Source of the DNA: Cunninghamia lanceolata
Lineage: Eukaryota > Streptophyta > Pinopsida > Cupressales > Cupressaceae
Length of the DNA: 64,000 nucleotides
Direction: 5' to 3'
NCBI GenBank assembly: GCA_027924645.1
Contig: BSBN01000781.1
Coordinates: 4,092,001 to 4,156,000, forward strand
The notes beneath the pieces are model-generated. The model was not told the origin of the DNA and made no database searches. It worked only from the letters and a program-made list of their open reading frames with translations. This document shows positions 1 through 13,700 of the stretch, in pieces. The translations under genes and the position numbers were made by a program. Position 1 is the first letter of the stretch; each line of letters begins with the position of its first letter.

Positions 1-3000
1 TCAGTAAGCCCATGTTCTCATCTCCGAGGGGGATCTTGTTCAAATATGGTGCAATTACAAATACTCATCAAGGAAGCACTGATTTGGAGGCCTGGTCAGC
101 CAAGCTGAATGATGAAAAGAACAAAAGCCCTTTGCTAGATGTAGTATTCGTATCCAGAATGTGGAATGCGGCTGGTTTTCCATACTCCATGGAGTCCCTA
201 GAGCTGGTCATCGAGTGTGCACGGAATTATAATCTAGAGACCAGGAAGGTGATGAAGCATGGAAGAATATATGCCGACCTATCCATCAAGGGTCTTTCCT
301 AGACATTTGGACTTCCATTGGGTAGGAAGGTTAATAGTGTAGACTTGAAGAAGTCAGAAATAGAGTATGAAAATAACAAGAAACAGGCCAAGAAGAACAT
401 GTATCAATGGAGGGCTAAGAATAGCACATATCCTGCAGCTGCCAAAATTCCTGCGCACTTGTTTAAATATGATTTTGATGACGAATATCAATACATGATT
501 GCACTGCTTAGCAGAGTCACAGGCCAGCCTGATGCTGGTAGTTTTAAAGATTGGATGTACGGTGTAATCATGATGTGCATATATGCAGACATCAAGCCAC
601 TATGGGGCCAGTTGATAAGTGATGCTCTACATGAGCAGCTGATGAACCTGGGAGGTTCAAATTGTTCTTTCTATATGACATCATACATTGTTTATTCCTG
701 TGCTTATAAAGGCACATTTGATGCACTGGTTACAGATGGGAAAGTTATAGGTACAATCAATGATGCCCATATCTGGCATCATCATCCCCAACTGTAGAGA
801 GCTAATTACCTCCAAGACTATAAATTGGTAAATGATGCATTCTCTATGCATCTGGTGAGAACCATGGAGGAGGACAAGACAAAGAGATTGAGCATGGAAG
901 CTCAAGAGATAATCTACAGGCATGGAGCCTGGTATATTCAATTTTCAACATTTTCTTATATGAGAATTGAGGGTTTTGAAGGAAATCCTCTCATGCTGCC
1001 AAGATACCCCACTGATGCAGTAATATTAATGGAATTTATAAGGCAGAGCTCCACAATGTTGAAAACATACAAGGATGCCTAGAAGCTGCAACCAATTTTG
1101 TTTCCAGTCACCATTGGCTGGTATATGTACCCAGATTCAAAAAGCACAAAGAAGGCGATGGTCACCTTGAATAAAATGCAGTTGTAGCCTTTTCCACTAA
1201 TAAGACCATATGATCCTTATGGGAGGATACAGAAAATCATAGGAAAGCCTATTCACCAGAGGCACCTAGAAGACTTCTGGGCTGATTGTGAAGATGAAGC
1301 AGAAGCTAGAAGAATAAGATACCAAAGGTTAACACTGAATCAAATCAAAACCTTTGACTGTATCCCCATTCCTCAACAATTGAAGAAGGATGATGGCAGG
1401 ATAATTGCAGATGAATATGAAGAGAAGAAGATATATAATGATACAATATCTGCTCCTGACCTCACCATACAAGAGGATATATCTTTGGATCCTTTCATTG
1501 CTAGGACTTTACAACTAACCCAAGCCTGGGTTGATGAACAGATAGAGGCTTTGAAGAAGAAAGGTCTTGCCATTACTGTGGACAACAAAAAGAAAGGGCA
1601 GGATATTCCTGATGAGGAATATGATGATTTCATAAATGAAAAGAGGAAGTCTAAAGGAGACAGGCTGCCTCCACAACAACAACAAAGCAAAAGACCCCCA
1701 AGGGGCAAGAAGGTTGATAATGAACCCAAAGGGGTTATTATTGAAAGGGCAGTGTTTACAGCTGAGGAGGCAGCAACATCAGGATCAGGATCAGGATCAG
1801 GATCAGGATCAGCATCACCTCCATGGACAAGAAAACAAAAGTCCAAGAAAGGTAAGACAGCAGAGGCAAAACTTACTGAGACTCAAGAAGAGGGTCAATC
1901 CTCAAGAAAACCAGATGAAGAGGATATCCTCATGGAGGAAGACCCTGAGGAAGAAGAGGCCCCTTTATTGTTCAAAAGGAAGAGAAGAGCTCCACAGGTG
2001 GTGGTATCTACCCCACCTAAGAAACTAAGAACCTCCATGAGGGGTGAAATAAGGCAATCCCCTACACTATTACAAGGGGCAGGTAGTGAAGTGCATAGGG
2101 AACTTCAGCACAATGTTCCACTTCCTACCATTGTGAAGTTCAAAACTGAACTTGTGGAAGAGTAGATGAAAGAAACCTCCCAGGCACATGAAGGAGGTCA
2201 TATTTCATTAGAGGAGACAATCAATTTATTAGATGATGAGGTTGTGAAAGAAGTAGCTTCACAACAGATGGAGACCCTTGCTACAGGTACCCACATGACC
2301 CCTCACAAGACTCCACCAGTTCAAACTATACTGGAGGAGATAAAGCAAGTGGAAGCTGTAAAAGAAAAGAGCCCAGAGAAGATAGCCCAAGAAATGGGGC
2401 TAGATACACTAATAGCAGAGGTGACAAGTCCTGTAGCGGTAGATTTGACAGGTAAACAGGATGCAAGTTCTGAACATCCAGCAGGCACACTTGACAAAGG
2501 GCAACATATAGAAGAAGTGAAGGTGGCAAAATCAGAAGGCCATATTTCAAAGATAAGACAACAAGATGCATCAACAAAGCCTGCTATAGTAGAGGTTCAA
2601 GAAAAGATAGCTGATGAGAAAGATGTGGTAAAGGATCCTGCTACCAAAGTTCAAGAAGTGATACAGGTGCAGAACAAATTGTGGTTTCAGCACCAGCACC
2701 TAAGGAGACTTCCCCAGTATCCACTACTGTGAATGTTCCTCAACAAGAGGAAAAGTCGAAAGTGGATGAGGTAATGAAAGAAAAGGATCGTGATCATCAT
2801 GATCAGCATATAGACACATCACAAGATCCTCCACCTCGGGAAGATGCTCCTCTAGAGAAAGAAGCACCTCAACAGGAGGAAGTGCCTCAAGATCAACATC
2901 AAGGAGAGCATCATGAAGAAGAACTGAGGAAATCACCTTCTCCATCACATATGCTGATAGACACAGGAGATGAAGGTGAACATCATGATGGTGCGGAGAA

Positions 3001-4273
3001 ACATGATCAGGTACCTCCGTGGTTGGAGAAGGAAGTAAACGCAGAGGTAGATTTTGTAATTCAAGAATTTGATGTATCTACCTTATTTTCTGAAAATATA
3101 GTAAAGCCAAAGAGGAAGGCCAGAATGACTTCAGCCATTAAGAGAGATCCAACAACTGGGAGAAGGACTGCATAGATTGTAGTACCCACTGTAGAGAAGG
3201 AAAAAGGTAAAATTACCCTAGATGAATTTCAGATCAGCACAGTGGACTTAGGGTTTGCCAATGAAGACCAAGAGGGTCAGGAGGGCAAAGATATTATTGA
3301 TTCTTTAATTCAAAAGGTTAAGAGGGAAAAAGAGAAAAATAAGCAACACAAAGAGCACATTGCTCAGTTGCATGCATACATAGGGAGGTTGACTAATACT
3401 GAAGATACTGCAACTGAACAAGCAGTCCCATTGACTGCTATTTCCCAGGAGGAGGTAAATAAATTAGATCTCATGAAACATGAATCATCTGTATTAAGGA
3501 AATGGATGGTATCCACATTAGATACTGCGGAGGAAGTGGTAAAGGCCTCTTTGAAGAGTTGGAATACTCTCAGTGACTCCAGGACAAAGGTAGATAAATT
3601 GCAGATGTAGACAAGAAAAAGGTCTTTCCAATTGGAAAAGACATTAGATATCCTAGGAGAAGTAAGAAGGATAAATCCTCAGCTGCTCATCAACCAGCAG
3701 GTACTAAATAATAACACTGCATTGTTGGTTGATATATGGTACAAGGACATTCAATTTGAATGTGATGTCCTTAAAAGATGTAATAATAAACTGAGAGATA
3801 TCAGCATGAAACTGCATGATATGATGTCTGTTGAAGCAGAAATTTTGGAAACCTTGGAAGGAAAGGTGGAAGGGAAGATAGATAATCAAGATGAAGAGTT
3901 TGCAATCCAAGCTCTACATAATAACTTCTAATTTGTTGCAGATGACCCATTAGGCTAACATACAGAGGAAATCATGGATAGGCTAGTGAGGACCAAGATG
4001 AAAATGGAGAATTATAATGAGACGCTGCAAAACAGGAAAAACAAGCTGGACAACATCAGACACAAATATGAGGCACACAAGCATGCCATCATCAAAGCAA
4101 AGACTCAGGATGGCAGAGAAATAGATAAAATTGTGCAGTTGTATGAACAGGTTCGGAGCAGCATGCAGCCCCATATACGGGGACATCATGATGATGATGA
4201 TGAAAGTTTAGGAAGTGATGCACCTGGTGAAGAAGCACATGATTCCGATAAAGTAGATGATGATGCATCATAA
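1..4273 (+). pseudogene. LTR-encoded accessory ORF, copy A (unknown protein)
   Basis: This is a decayed copy of a roughly 1430-codon frame. The first ~25 codons lie outside the window. In order it shows: an N-terminal globular region rich in aromatic residues (to about 1370); a Lys/Glu-rich region with a Ser-Gly repeat (about 1550-2100); a long acidic, probably disordered region; and a C-terminal coiled-coil-like part ending in a His/Asp-rich tail (4180-4273). It is interrupted by stops, among them 301, 795, 1186, 2163, 3172 and 3608; at most of these another copy has CAG. The N-terminal region vaguely resembles the 'putative plant transposon protein' / plant mobile domain class found in plant retroelements. 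That is inference from general pattern only. It has no RT, integrase or protease motif. Confidence 0.6.
1782..1811 (+). repeat. (GGATCA)5 coding minisatellite
   Basis: Five perfect GGATCA hexamers encode a Ser-Gly run inside the LTR ORF. The equivalent places in copies B (near 5800) and C (near 29080) have fewer or degenerate units, so the repeat number varies between copies. Confidence 0.8.
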
Positions 4274-4444
4274 AGTAAATATCAGTATCTGATACTTAGT
4301 GCAGATAAGTATTTAGATAGTTGCCAGCTGGTAGCTTGTGCCATTTTGTAAAGGTTGACAAAGTCAAAGAGAAATACTGACCGTAGATATTCATGGACAA
4401 ATCAAGATCATTGATCTTTTTGTAGCGGATTCTTCACCTTGTTC

Positions 4445-4451
4445 TATAAAA
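4445..4451 (+). promoter_or_regulatory. TATA box of giant LTR A
   Basis: TATAAAA sits in TTGTTC-TATAAAA-GGTG, 172 bp after the ORF stop and about 820 bp before the LTR end. The same box and context occur in copies C (26438-26444) and D (34487-34493). If this drives genomic RNA, the whole accessory ORF lies in U3. It is a sequence match only. Confidence 0.55.
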
Positions 4452-5272
4452 GGTGTTGGAATGCCTATGTTCTAACATTCAAAACTTAATTGAAATTTGT
4501 CTACTGAAATATTCAAGGCTCATTTCAAAGCTTTTGTATACATTTATATCTTTGCATACCTAATGAATGAGATTACTGTTGTGATTACAATTCATAGTAA
4601 ATCCTGAGTAATCAGTGTGTGAATTCTAGATATATGTGGTGATTTGTTTCATCCCTTGGAGTGCATGTCTACTTGCATATGTTGTTTTCATACAATTCCT
4701 TTGAAGTTAGCATCAACTGTATCTAGCTGTGGAATGTCCTGGTGAACATATGGTTTGGTTTTCTTCTCTTCATGACTGTATCTGATGTACATGTGGTTCA
4801 ATAGCTGAAGGTTCAACATTAATTTGAAGCATTTCTTTCAATTTCTTTAAATTTCAGAGCATTTCACCATCATAATTGCAAATAACTAATAATCTTAAGC
4901 AAATAATGCAAATATGTGGACCTCTCGTAGATAATTGAAAATATTTAGCATATTTGAAGCTAAAGCATGTGTAATTGATGAATATCATGCAAATATTTGA
5001 GTATAACTGTATTATTTGATCAAATAACTATATAAAATGACCTCTCTGTGAAGAATCTCTCAGAAATAATGTCATGATGATGAACTCTACGTAACGCCCC
5101 AAAATGGAAACAGCAACACACTTCAACCTTTGAGTAACGTTAGACGATTAAGACCTAATCACTAGAGACTTGGGATCATGAATTCTCTAAATTCATCGTA
5201 TCTTTCAAGATGAATAAAGGTTAATGTGTACTTTTATTCTATGCTTGTTTGTGACTAACATCATGACCAACA

Positions 5273-5277
5273 CTCCA
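5273..5277. repeat. Target-site duplication CTCCA (left partner)
   Basis: CTCCA follows the CAACA terminus of copy A and starts copy B. Its reverse complement TGGAG starts copy D at 32424-32428, directly after the terminus of copy C. In intact copies (2332-2336, and near 28555) this five-base sequence occurs once. This is the mark of a 5-bp duplicating insertion into an LTR of the same family. Confidence 0.75.
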
Positions 5278-7642
5278 GTATAGTTTGAACTGGTGGAGTC
5301 TTGTGAGGGGTCATGTGTGTACCTGTAGCAAGGGTTTCCATCTGTTGTGAAGCTACCTCTTTCACAAACTCATCATCTGATAAATTGATTGTCTCCTCTA
5401 GTGAGATGTGACCTCCCTCATGTGCCTGGGAGGTTTCTTTCATCTGCTCTTCCGCAAGTTCAGTTTTGAACTTCATAATGGTAGGAAGTGGAACATTGTG
5501 CTGAAATTCCTTGTACACAACTTTGCTACCTGCCCCTTGCAACAGTGTAGGGGATTGCCTTATTTCACTCCTCATGGAGGTTCTTAGTTTCTTAGGTGGG
5601 GTAGATACCACCACCTATGGAGCTCTTCTCTTCCTTTTGAACAACAAAGGGGCCTCTTCTTCCTCAGGCTCTTCCTCCATGAGGACATCCTCTTCATCTG
5701 GTTTTCTTGAGGATTGACCCTCTTCTTGGGTCTCAGTAAGTTTTGCCTCTGCTGTCTTACCTTTCTTGGACTTTTGTTTTCTTGTCCGTGGAGGTGATGC
5801 TGATCCTGATCCTGATCCTGATCCTGATGTTGCTGCCTCCTCAGCTATAAACACTGCCCTTTCAATAATAACCCCTTTGGGTTCATTATCAACCTTCTTG
5901 CACCTTGGGGGTCTTTTGCTCTATTGTTGTTGTGGAGGCAGCCTATCTCCTTTAGACTTCCTCTTTTCATTTATGAAGTCATCATATTCCTCATCAGGAA
6001 TATCCTGCCCTTTCTTTTTGTTGTCCACAGTAATGGCAACACCTTTCTTCTTCAAAGCCTCTATCTATTCATCAACCCAGGCTTGGGTTAGTTGTAAAGT
6101 CTTGGCAATGAAAGGATCCAAAGTTATATCCTCGTGTATGGTGAGGTCAAGACTAGATATTGTATCATTATATATCTTCTTCTCTTCATATTCATCTGCA
6201 ATTATCCTGCCATCATCCTTCTTCAATTGTTGAGGAATGGGGATACAGTCAAAGGTTTTGATTTGATTCGGTGTTAACCTTTGGTATCTTCTTCTTCTAG
6301 CTTCTACTTCATCTTCACAATCAGCCCAAACGTCTTCTAGGTGCCTCCTATGAATAGGCTTCCCTGTTATTTTCTGTATCCTCCCATAAGGATCATATGG
6401 TCTTATCAGTGGGAATGGCTGCAACTGCATTTTATTCAAGGTGACCATCACCTTCTTTATGATTTCTGAATCTGGGCACATATACTAGCCAATGGTGACT
6501 AGAAACAAAATTGGTGGCAGCTTCCGTGCATCCTTGTATGTTTTCAACATTGTGGAGCTCTGCCTTATGAATTCCATTAGTATTACTGCATCAGTGGGGT
6601 ACCTTGGTAGCGTGAGGGGATTTCCTTCAAAACCCTCAATTCTCATATAGGAAAATGTGGCAAACTGAATATACCAGGCTCCATGCCTGTAAATTATTTC
6701 TTGAGCCTCCATGCTCAATCTTTTTGTCCTGTCCTCCTCCATGGTTCTCACCAAATGCATAGAGAATGCATCATTTACCAATTTATAGTCTTGGAGGTAA
6801 TTAGCTCTCTGCAGTTGGGGATGATCATCCCAGATATGGGCATCATTGGTGGTTCCTCCAATCCTTCCAACTGTTGTCAATGCATCAAATGTGCCTTTGT
6901 ATGCACAGGAGTAGACAATATATGATGTCATATAGAAAGAACAATTTGAACCTCCTAGGTTCATCAGCTGCTCATGTAGAGCATCACTTATCAACTGGCC
7001 CCATAGTGGCTTGATGTCTGCATATATGCACATCATGATTACACCGTACATCCAATCTTTAAAACTACCAGCATCAGGCTGGCCTGTGACTTTGCTAAGT
7101 AGTGCAATCATGTACTGATATTCATCATCAAAATCATACTTAAACAAGTGCACAAGAAGTTTGGCAGCTGCAGGATATGTGCTATTCTTAGCCCTCCATT
7201 GATACATGTTCTTCCTGGCTTGTTTCTTGTTATTTTCATACTCTATTTTTGACTTCTTCAAGTTCACATTGTTAACCTTCTTGCCCAATGGTAGTCCAAA
7301 TGTCTGGGAAAGACCCTTGATGGATAGGTCTGCATATACTCTTCCATGCTTCATCAACTGCCTGGTCTCTGGATTATAATTCTATGCACACTCGATGACC
7401 AGCTCTGGGGACTCCATGGAGTACAGAAAACTAGCTGCATTCCACATTTCGGATACGAATACTGCATCTAGCAAAGGGCTTCTATTCTTTTCATCATTTA
7501 GCCTGGCTGACCAAGCCTCCAAATCAGTGCTTCCTTGATGAGTATCTCTAATTGCGCCATTTCTGAACAGGATCCCCCTAGGAGATGAGAACATGGGCTT
7601 ACTGAATTTAGCCTCACACTTAGCTAACCTCTTGTCAGCCAT
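5273..7642 (-). pseudogene. LTR-encoded accessory ORF, copy B (5' half)
   Basis: It starts at ATG 7642 (MADKRLAKCE...) and runs leftward until the family insertion cuts it at 5273, about 790 codons in. It is the best preserved N-terminal half of the four copies: one frame is open from 7357 to 6485, and stops elsewhere are few (for example near 7380 and 6484). It keeps the glutamine codon at the positions where copy A has TAG (A 301 and 795). The Ser-Gly repeat has one unit fewer than copy A. The function is unknown. Confidence 0.6.
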
Positions 7643-9105
7643 GGATATCTGCAATTAACACAACTTGTCTTACAAAGGATACTTATATGCATGCAGATAA
7701 CATTTCATCTTTACTAATCATCATGCCTACTGTATTTATTTAGCATTAACCTATCATGGGGGTGTATAAACCAGAACCTCAGATCAACAACACCATACCT
7801 GACTATACAGAAGCAACAGGATGAGGGTTTCAATTACTTACTTGGATATGCAAATCCCCTTTATACTAGTGTATTTCTAAAAGTGCCCTTAATTCTACTG
7901 ATGATCACATGCTTCCTCCTACTTGTTAGCTCTGTTCGCCTGAATATCGCCTGTACGAGGGTTTGGAAGCTGGTGCTTTGTAAAATGATTTTTATCGCAA
8001 GGTAAGTTTGAAATGACGATTGAATTTACCTTTTAACCTTGAAATTAGGGTAAAATTAGGGCAAACCCTGACACATTAGATTTTATTTGTTGAATTTTTG
8101 CACAGAAACTCAAGATTTCACCAGCTGTTTCATTGAGCTTTGTGGTCGGCGGGAACTACCTACCATGTCTGCGCGCATTAAATGTTAATTGCGGCAATGG
8201 GAGCGGGGTGATATCCATATGACAGGATATATTTGAATACATGATATTTGGATATCGGGTGATGTTATCAAATATCACCTCGAGTGCAATATAATCATCC
8301 TCCTCGAGAGGAATAACTATCATGACAAGATCGGGTGAAAAAACACCCTAGGTTATGTTTAGTACATCAGGAGGATATCTCGATATATTGGGTGATGTTT
8401 CAAAATGATGATGACCAGATAAACTTATGCTTCCCTCTTTCAAAATGTCAGGATGACGACATCCAGATATTAGCTCATTGTATCGGCAAGGCATCATGAC
8501 GTCATCATCATGTTATACGAGCAGGATCATGTCCAGGAAATATGCCCCCGAGAGGTAAAAATGATGATGATGTCATCATCATGTTTATTTCTTCATTTAT
8601 TGGGTTTGAATGACATCATCAGGATAATGGCTTAGGGTGATATTTTGTGGCAGGAGGATATTACGAAATATCGGGTTACATTGAAAAATATGATCCTCGT
8701 GAAATGCATAAGGCTGTTGATGGGTAAAGGCTACTACCACCTAAAATTGATGTCTGGATATTTGGACCGCATGATTTATCTGGTGATAAATTAGATCAGG
8801 GTGATCTTCTATAATATGACGGATGCTGAGAAATATGATCCTCCCCTTATGAATATCAGGTTTGACTCAAACTTTGACCGGCCATAACTTTCACACCTTA
8901 ACGAATATTAGGGTGATACAAAAGGCAAACCTGCATGAATTTTGATGCTCTTTCTAAATATGAGGTCACTGGAATAAAATATGAAATTTGACAAACTGAC
9001 CTCACGATGATGACTTACCCAGTCCTTTTATGCATGATGATCTGCATGACTTACTTTTACCAGACTGCCAGAAAGCACAAAATAAGCCAAAAGTTGGGTC
9101 CCTGT

Positions 9106-10769
9106 TGATGCAGAGTGGAACGCAACGGAGGCTAACTAATAGGAAGGAGCTGCCAACAATACAAACAACCTGATAAAAATGTCTATCGGCTGAACATCAT
9201 CATCATATTTCCTAAAGACACCAATAGCATCATCACATTTCAACAGCATCATCATATTTCGGATGATCGCAAAAATCCTCCTGTCGACTATTATTTACCT
9301 CCTCCGTTTGTCGCCTATCATCATCATCATGATAATCAACGGGCGCAAACATCCTCCGGTTGCACTGTTCATCGGGTGTCAAATACAAGCGGCATCATCA
9401 TGATATTCAATATCACCTTCGTCAGCAGGATATCCAAATATCCGGTTGCTCCAAATATCCTGATGACGTTGCACTTCAACAACTTGCCTTCGCTGCTCCA
9501 CTGCCCGACGATACAAGCAACAACATCATGATATTGTTCATCCGGTTCCTTGAAACCTCCTGATGATGTTTCACGACTTTCTGCCGAGAGCCTTCGCCGA
9601 TACTTAAACCCTTAGCGACGACAGGGTCAATATGCATAAGGGGATATCTCAATATCCTGATGACGATGACGTCATATCCTGATGACGATGACGTCACACA
9701 TCATCCTGATGAACTCTTCAACACTTAGCCAAAAAAACTTAACTTTCACACCCGCATCTGCTAGCGATACGCGGATGATGAGCTTCTCCGAGAGATGATC
9801 CTGACTGCGATATATACACTGAGTATATATCCAACTCAAAACATCATGATGCACTTGCAACATGCAAACTTCAACAACTTCACGACCCGATCCTGATGGC
9901 GATGCATTCGCAGATGACGATGCGTCTCGTTCCGACTGGAAACGCACATGCAGGCTCCTGTGTATCCTTCTACTGCATGTAAGCACTCCGAACCACTCTA
10001 TTTCACAAAGATCATGTGACGACCGGGCCGGATCACCTTCAAACCAAAATCTAACAACTTATCTTCTAGACCTAGCACATGAGGATGCTAGGCTGATTCA
10101 CAGCATGCTCCTAACTGATCTCCTGAACAATGCAATGCATAAACATAAAACACAAATGCAACCTAAGCTATGATACAGGATCATTCCACCGATTTGCAGG
10201 ATCAACCGGTGGAAGGGTTGAAAGTGCCCATTAACTTGCAAACAGAAAAGAAATCAACACAAATACAACTGATCAACTCAAATACTGCAAAAGATGAGAT
10301 CTTATTCACTTGAGATTCAAAAGTCCTGCTTTTACAATTCTGCTTCACACTATCTGAACTGATCTCCAGTACAGCATATCACCAGTACTACTCTCCTGAA
10401 CATAACCTCTATCAAACTCAATATGAACTATCAATATGAACTCAATGTATCTAAACCCTAACAGATCGAAGGTATATATAACAAATCCTTCGAGTACTAC
10501 TAACTTCACTTCCCAGCGGCTGGGAGCTTCCAAGCGGCTGGGAGAGAGGACAACTCAGACTATCTTATCCCGATCTCTAACTGCCTACACATACTCCTAT
10601 GCTGATCTATTACATCGCATCGGTCCAGTGGACCTTATTACATGATAAAGTCAAACATACTAAAAATAGCCTACTGCCCTGTCATCATGCTGATAACTAT
10701 CCTATATCCTGATCATGTATGTCATCATGCGGACCTATATCCTGATCATGTGCGGGTGCTCCTGCACCA
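9106..10769 (-). repeat. 3' LTR of young chromovirus
   Basis: On the element strand it starts TGGTGCAGGAGCACCC and ends CTGCATCA. It matches 15488-17151 almost perfectly. The pol frame runs 73 bp into it (stop at 10697). Confidence 0.95.
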
Positions 10770-13700
10770 TACTCCCCAAAAGAAGAAATCTCAAGTCCAC
10801 TTGAGATGAGAGTATCAAGGTCGGCACCATGCTTCTGTATCTGTTCTGCAGTCATCCATACTGCTTCAGAAGTCGGCTGTCCCTTCCAAGAGATGAGGTG
10901 CTCCAAGTACTTCTTGTTCCTGGTCTGTTTGACCACTCTAGTGTCCAAAATCTGCTGTATCTGTGGAGGATCATGTTGAGGAATGTCTTCAGCAACTGTA
11001 TCCTGTAGAGTATCCTGATCTGCATCTGGATTAGCCTTGTATGGAGTTAAGTCACATACATTGAAGATAGGAGATAGACCGAGATCAGGTGGGAGTTGGA
11101 TCTCATAAGCATTTTGTCCATGCTTTTGCAAAATCTGACATGGTCCAACTTTCTTCTGCATGAGCTTAGTATACTTTCCCTTGGGAAGCCGGTCTTTCTT
11201 CAAGTGAACCCAAACCAAATCTCCAACAGCAAATTGAACATCCTTCTTCCTCTTATCAGCATACTCCTTATATTTCAAAGTGGTTTGCTGGAGTTGGGTC
11301 TTAACCTGATCATGAACTTCTTTGATTGCTTCAGCAAAAGCTTCTCCATCGGCACTAACAGGATCTGCTGTAGGTAGCTCTCGCAACTCTAAAATACCTC
11401 TGGGATGCATTCCATACACTACCTGAAAAGGCGATTTTCCTGTGCTCCTGTTGACAGTATCATTATATGAAAACTCAGCTTGAGACAGAATATTGTCCCA
11501 CTTCTCTCCATGCTGTTTTGTCAAGCATCTAAGTAGATTCCCCAAGGAACGGTTCACAACCTCAGTTTGTCCATCCGTTTGAGGATGATATGCAGAGGAA
11601 AAAGACAAATTGGTTCCCAATTTCCTCCAAAGGGTTCTCCAGAAGTGACCCACAAACTTCACATCTCTGTCTGAAACTATGCTCAAAGGCAACCCATGAA
11701 TTCTGACAATTTCCCTGAAGAATAAATCTGCAATATATGAGGCATCTGCAGTGGTTTTGCATGGCAAGAAATGTGCCATTTTACTGAACCTATCCACTAC
11801 AACAAAGACACTGTCAAATCCTCTTCTGGTCCTTGGTAAACCTAAAACAAAATCCATACTGATACTTTCCCACGGTCTGGAAGGAATGGGTAAGGGCTGA
11901 TATAACCCTGCATTAGTTGACCTGCCTTTAGCCTTCTGACAAATTACACAGGTTTCTACAAATTTCCTGACATCTGACTGCAACTTAGGCCAGAAATAAT
12001 GCCTCCTGACCAGATCAAGAGTCTTGTCAAGACCAAAATGACCTGCCATTGCTCCACAATGTTTCTCCTTGATTATATTCAACCTCATAGAACATCTTGG
12101 GATACACAACTGTCCACCCTTGAACAGCAATCCATCCTGGATCAGGAATTCAGAGAACTCAGCATGGTATTTCTCCCCAAAAGAAGTACAGACCTGATAT
12201 ATCTCTCCAAAATCAGCATCAGACTCATACATGGTCTTGAGTGAATCAATACCAACACTCTCTAACTGAATCTGATTGACTGTGAGAACTCTTCTGCTCA
12301 AAGCATCTGCAACTTTGTTCTTAACCCCTTTCTTATGCTTCAAGGTAAAAGTGAAAGCCTGTAAGGTCTCTACCCACTTCATATGTCTGTGGTTCAGCTT
12401 CTCCTGGCTGTTGATGAAACTCAAAGCCTGGTTGTCTGTGAAAACTATGAACTCCTTTGGCAACAGATAATGCCTCCATTTCTTTAGGGACTGAACTAAA
12501 GCATACATTTCCAGATCATATGATGAATACCTTTTCTTAGCATCATTGAGCTTTTCACTGAAAAATGCAATTGGTCTACCCTCTTGACTGAGTACTGCTC
12601 CAATGGCCATGTGACTGGCATCACACTCTACCTGAAAGATCTTGTTGAAATCTGGAAGTGCAAGGACCGGCTGCTGTGCCACCTTCCTCTTCAATGCCTC
12701 AAAGGAATCATCTGCTCCTTGAGTCCAAACAAACCTGCACTTCTGTCCCCCTTTTATGGTATCCAGCATGGGTGCACAAATATGACTGAACCCTCTGATG
12801 AACTTTCTGTAGAAGGTTGCTAACCCATGGAAACTTCTAACTTCATTCATGGTCTGTGGAGTTGGCCAATTCAATATGGCACTCACCTTCTCCTTATCCA
12901 TCTGCAGCTTTCCTTGTGAGATGACAAAACCTAAATAGGTGATCTCCTGTTTCATGAACAAACACTTGTCCAAGTTTATCATCAGCTTCTCTTCATGTAA
13001 CCTCTTGAGAACCAGCTCTATATGCCTGAGATGTTCTTCTCTGGTGTTACTGAAAATCAGAATGTCATCTAAATAGACTATGACAAACTTACCAATGAAT
13101 TCCTTCAGAACCTCATTCATCAGCCTCATGAAAGTACTAGGGGCATTAGACAAAGCAAAAGGCATAACCTTCCATTCATACAAACCTTCATTTGTTTTGA
13201 ATGCTGTCTTCCACTCATCACCTGGTCTAATCCTGATCTGATGGTATCCACTCTTCAAGTCTATTTTTGTAAAGTACTTAGCATTTCCCAAACAATCAAG
13301 TAAATCCTCAATTCTGGGGATTGGAAACCTATACCTGATTGTGATCTTGTTGATGGCTCTGGAATCTGTGCAAAGCCTCCAAGTGCCTTCCTTCTTAGGT
13401 GCTAGTACAGCTGGTACTGCACATGGACTCAGACTCTTCCCAATCAGACCTGAATTCATCAATTCTTCAATCTGTCTGGCTACTTCTGCATTCTGTTCTG
13501 GGGTAAGCTTATAAGCTGCTTTATTTGGAAGTGTAGACCCTGGAATCAAGTCTATGCAATGACTGATATCTCTGACAGGTGGTAGGGATCTCGGCATTCC
13601 CTCTGAGATAACACCTTTGTACTTATCCAATAACTCTTGGACAGCTGGGTCTATCAACCTTGGCTTCTTCTCTTTCTTGGCTTCTTGCTGTTGTTTCACA

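Larger units (their letters stand above)
1..5272 (+). mobile_element. Giant LTR copy A (3' LTR, 5' part outside window)
   Basis: This is the first of four copies of a very long LTR. It is cut by the window start and ends in CAACA at 5272, the same 3' terminus seen in copies C and D. It contains the LTR-encoded reading frame, then about 1 kb of non-coding sequence with a TATA box. Its right end abuts copy B in opposite orientation, with a CTCCA target duplication at the joint. I read it as the 3' LTR of the element whose 5' LTR start is at 32423. The LTR identity rests on comparison with copies C and B/D, which flank a gag-pol region in direct orientation. Confidence 0.75.
5273..9105 (-). mobile_element. 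Giant LTR copy B, main part
   Basis: This reverse-strand LTR copy is cut at 5273 in mid-ORF by copy A, and cut at 9105 by the young chromovirus. Its missing first 47 bp continue at 17152-17198. Its missing 3' half is exactly what copy D supplies, apart from the duplicated TGGAG. About 1.46 kb between the ORF start (7642) and 9100 is non-coding and rich in ATATC, GGATAT and ATCATCATGATG motifs. It includes a TGACGTCA palindrome at 8497-8504. Confidence 0.75.

Noticed and set aside
9650..9710. C/D-box snoRNA-like signals (CTGATGA) in LTRs
   Set aside because: The CTGA and TGATGA words come from one repeated motif on the antisense strand. There is no terminal stem or proper spacing.
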